From an uncultured Lachnospiraceae bacterium (GTDB lineage: Bacteria > Bacillota > Clostridia > Lachnospirales > Lachnospiraceae), in contig CAMWKA010000089.1 of assembly GCA_947174725.1 (NCBI GenBank), positions 1 through 7,227 on the forward strand: a stretch of 7,227 nt of DNA, read 5' to 3'. The notes under the pieces were generated by a model that saw nothing but the letters and a program-made list of their open reading frames with translations, did no database searches and was not told the DNA's origin. Below are positions 5,945-7,227 of this stretch, piece after piece (position 1 is the stretch's first letter; the number at the start of each line of letters is the position of its first letter). Made by a program: the position numbers and the translations under genes.

Positions 5945-7123
5945 ATGCCATCTAAGGCACAAAAAAATATGGAAATCTATTTAGACAATTCCGCGACCAC
6001 AAAATGTCTGGATGAAGTGGTGAGCCTGATGGATAAGATATATTTATCAGAGTATGGCAACCCGTCCAGTATGCATACCAAAGGTGTGGAAGCGGAAAAG
6101 TACCTTCGTAATGCGAAAGAAACGATTGCGAGAAATCTTAGGGTTTTACCAAAGGAGATTTATTTTACTTCAGGAGGAACGGAAAGTGACAATCTTGCAT
6201 TGATCGGTACGGCGATGGCGAACCGTCGTTTCGGTAATCACCTGATCACAACGCAGATTGAACATCCGGCGGTCCTTCAGACCATGAGATATTTGGAAGA
6301 GCAGGGATTTCGGGTCACATATCTTCCGGTAGATCAGTATGGAGTGATTTCTTTAAATGATTTAAAAAAGGCGGTCTGCAGGGAGACGATTCTGGTTTCC
6401 ATCATGCATACCAATAATGAAATCGGCGCGTTGCAGCCGGTGGCGGAAGCAGCGGCGATTGTAAAATCCATGAAACCCTCCGTTGTATTTCATGTAGATG
6501 CAGTGCAGGGATATGGAAAATTCAGGATCAATCCTAAGAAAATGGGCATTGACCTGATGTCCGTCAGCGGGCATAAGATTCATGGACCGAAGGGAGTCGG
6601 CTTTTTATATGTCAGCGAGAGAGTTAAGATCACTCCGATTCTCTGGGGCGGCGGACAGCAGAACGGCATGCGTTCCGGGACGGAAAATGTACCGGGGATT
6701 GTGGGGATGGCGGAAGCAGTCCGGCTGATCTATCAGGATCTGGATCGGGATGTGAACCGTTTATACAGCCTGAAAGAAAAGTTTATTAAAGGGATCGAGA
6801 CGATTGATAAAGCCAAAGTGAATGGGCATACCGGATATGACAGCGCGCCACATATCGTCAATGTATCGTTTCTCGGAGTCCGTGCCCAGGTATTGTTAAA
6901 TGAATTATCGGAAAGAGGGATCTATATTTCCGCAGGCAGCGCCTGTGCAGCCCATAAACATACGGATTCTCCGACGCTGAAGGCGATTGGTTTGAGGCAG
7001 GAATCTATGGATGCGGCAGTTCGATTCAGCTTTTCCATTTATACTACGGAAGAAGAGATAGATAAGACTTTGGAGGTGCTGGCAGAGGTGCTGCCGAAGC
7101 TGCGAAGATATACCAGAAGATAA
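5945..7123 (+). CDS. Class I cysteine desulfurase (NifS/IscS-like)
   Basis: This PLP enzyme takes sulfur from L-cysteine, leaving alanine and a protein-bound persulfide, for Fe-S clusters or tRNA thiolation. The 392-residue protein has the full class I set: the N-terminal LDNSATT (13-19), FTSGGTESDN (74-83), PLP-stacking H107 in IEHPAV, D185 in HVDAVQ, Schiff-base lysine K211 in SGHKIHGPKG, the GGGQQNGMRSGTEN loop (235-248) and the catalytic cysteine C334 in SAGSACAAHK. Two starts are possible: ATG 5945, with AGGAG only three bases upstream and TTAGGAAG further back, or ATG 5969, which gives the more usual beginning MEIYLDNSATT but has a poorer site. I keep 5945. It lies 29 bases after rsmE and is probably co-transcribed. 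In several Clostridia a desulfurase of this type precedes thiI, which suggests 4-thiouridine synthesis, but thiI is not visible here, so no specific gene symbol is given. Confidence 0.93.
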   Translation: MPSKAQKNMEIYLDNSATTKCLDEVVSLMDKIYLSEYGNPSSMHTKGVEAEKYLRNAKETIARNLRVLPKEIYFTSGGTESDNLALIGTAMANRRFGNHLITTQIEHPAVLQTMRYLEEQGFRVTYLPVDQYGVISLNDLKKAVCRETILVSIMHTNNEIGALQPVAEAAAIVKSMKPSVVFHVDAVQGYGKFRINPKKMGIDLMSVSGHKIHGPKGVGFLYVSERVKITPILWGGGQQNGMRSGTENVPGIVGMAEAVRLIYQDLDRDVNRLYSLKEKFIKGIETIDKAKVNGHTGYDSAPHIVNVSFLGVRAQVLLNELSERGIYISAGSACAAHKHTDSPTLKAIGLRQESMDAAVRFSFSIYTTEEEIDKTLEVLAEVLPKLRRYTRR

Positions 7124-7169
7124 TCAAGGTGAAGCGATGTGCTTCTTATAAGAAAGAGCAGGTTGTTAT

Positions 7170-7227
7170 ATGCTTCCTTTTCGCACGAATATAATTATTT
7201 TAATTATTGAATTTTTATGTACTGTTC
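7170..7227 (+). CDS. Possible 5' end of a downstream gene, cut by the window
   Basis: An ATG at 7170 opens a frame that runs to the window edge (19 residues). It begins MLPFRTNIIILIIEFL, which would fit the start of a membrane segment or signal peptide. AGG at 7160-7162 lies seven bases upstream. It does not resemble the start of ThiI. The stretch is AT-rich, so an open frame this short could be chance. Confidence 0.2.
   Translation, partial: MLPFRTNIIILIIEFLCTV

Noticed and set aside
5106..5951. Long open frame of 281 codons on the - strand opposite rsmE
   Set aside because: It lies wholly over rsmE, whose motifs are complete, and its product is rich in Arg, His, Leu and Cys as expected for an antisense shadow. 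No family features were seen.
7131..7145. Small hairpin GAAGC-GATGT-GCTTC after the desulfurase gene
   Set aside because: The stem is only five base pairs and no T-run follows, so it is not credible as a terminator.
7191..7207. AT-only inverted repeat ATAATTA-TTT-TAATTAT
   Set aside because: Such palindromes arise readily in AT-rich sequence. There is no GC in the stem and no linked feature.

Overview
The window looks like a chromosomal segment of a Gram-positive, low-to-mid GC member of the Clostridia, most likely Lachnospiraceae. That placement is inference. It rests on strong AGGAGG-type ribosome binding sites, a complete class I T-box riboswitch, a lipobox-type secreted protein, and the order prmA - rsmE - cysteine desulfurase. 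No mobile element, CRISPR array, tRNA or rRNA was seen.

Left part (1-2700). A family 8 glycosyltransferase gene on the + strand converges on a TrpB2-type tryptophan synthase beta chain gene on the - strand. The two share a hairpin that overlaps the glycosyltransferase stop codon and can serve as a terminator for both. Upstream of trpB (2416-2691, - strand) there is a consensus sigma-A promoter and a tryptophan-specific T-box leader. The specifier loop, UGG specifier codon, stem III, T-box sequence, antiterminator and 12-bp terminator with seven Ts can all be traced. This indicates that trpB is switched on by uncharged tRNA-Trp and supports tryptophan formation as its real role, although no trpA or other trp gene is in the window.

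Middle part (2700-4040). Divergent from trpB is a gene for an acidic, tyrosine-rich lipoprotein of unknown function. It has a short signal peptide ending in a lipobox, an acidic linker and a calcium-loop-like DxDxDG motif. Its isoleucine codon use differs from that of prmA. It is the least explained gene here.

Right part (4129-7123). Three housekeeping genes run in the same direction: prmA (ribosomal protein L11 methyltransferase), rsmE (16S rRNA m3U1498 methyltransferase) and a class I cysteine desulfurase. The short gaps (32 and 29 bases) suggest one operon for ribosome modification and sulfur transfer. The last 104 bases are AT-rich and may hold the start of another gene.

Nothing in the window amounts to a clearly new biological system. 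The most useful observations are the tRNA-Trp control of a stand-alone trpB2 and the uncharacterised lipoprotein.
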